Source: JAOADN01 sp046155885
GTDB taxonomy: Bacteria; Pseudomonadota; Alphaproteobacteria; Rhodobacterales; Rhodobacteraceae
Assembly (NCBI GenBank): GCA_046155885.1
Contig: JBJXFU010000021.1
Coordinates: forward strand, 1 to 25,780
DNA: 25,780 nucleotides
Reading direction: 5' to 3'
Positions 25,734 through 25,780 of the stretch are shown here, one piece after another; position 1 is the stretch's first letter, and each line of letters begins with the position of its first letter. The notes under the pieces were generated by a model. It was not told the origin of the DNA. It searched no databases and saw only the letters and a list, made by a program, of their open reading frames with translations. The position numbers were made by a program, and so were the translations under genes.

Positions 25734-25780
25734 CCCGCCCGGTGCCCGCCCGGTGCCCGCCCGGTGCCCGCCCGGTGCCC
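25734..25780. repeat. 11-bp tandem repeat (cccgcccggtg) at the window edge
   Basis: Four exact copies of cccgcccggtg occupy 25734-25777, and a fifth begins at the last base pairs of the window. It lies 32 bp upstream of the GntR-family gene start, so it is in or near its promoter. The full copy number is unknown because the window ends here. Confidence 0.85.

Overview
The window is high-GC DNA from an alphaproteobacterium, most likely Rhodobacterales (Paracoccaceae). This rests on gene content: an unlinked aa3-type ctaD, DUF2585 and DUF2244 proteins, carA and carB lying apart, an RTX/Hint protein of the type common in this order, and a full CtrA-type TTAA-N7-TTAA site. No phage, plasmid, CRISPR or intact transposon is visible. 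It reads as chromosomal core DNA with a few accessory genes and dispersed repeats.

Layout, left to right. (1) 1-2682, minus: carB, cut off at its 3' end by the window edge. (2) 2935-3624, plus: a DUF899 thioredoxin-like protein with its own promoter. (3) 7728-3769, minus: a polyamine-type transport cluster read as ABC ATPase, periplasmic binding protein, APC-family permease. The ABC membrane subunits are absent. (4) 10102-7927, minus: a secreted-type RTX-repeat protein with an embedded VHL-beta-like domain and a C-terminal Hint domain, interrupted by a one-base frameshift. (5) 10244-10503: first copy of a ~260-bp repeat with terminal inverted repeats, then tRNA-Leu(GAG). (6) 12296-10782, minus: a peptidoglycan-binding exported protein, divergent from lipB (12446), followed by a DUF2585 membrane protein and a small secreted protein. 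(7) 15954-14345, minus: a cytochrome b / Tat-exported molybdopterin oxidoreductase pair, then a Met-rich HdeA-like periplasmic protein. (8) 16481-16560: a 10-bp tandem repeat, then ctaD, DUF2244 and a secreted metallophosphoesterase on plus. (9) ynfA and yqeY on minus, divergent from carA. (10) 22529-22785: second copy of the repeat, abutting a CtrA box that precedes a family-2 glycosyltransferase with two N-terminal MshEN motifs. (11) A GntR/FCD regulator convergent with it, with an 11-bp tandem repeat running off the right edge.

How the genes work together. carA and carB encode the two subunits of carbamoyl-phosphate synthase from opposite ends of the window. The most interesting unit is the glycosyltransferase. 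Its sequence predicts direct control by cyclic di-GMP through the MshEN motifs and transcriptional control by CtrA, so it could link polysaccharide synthesis to the motile/sessile switch. Other points of interest are the VHL-like domain in the RTX protein, the paired MITE-like repeats, and the ABC ATPase and binding protein that lack partner permeases.
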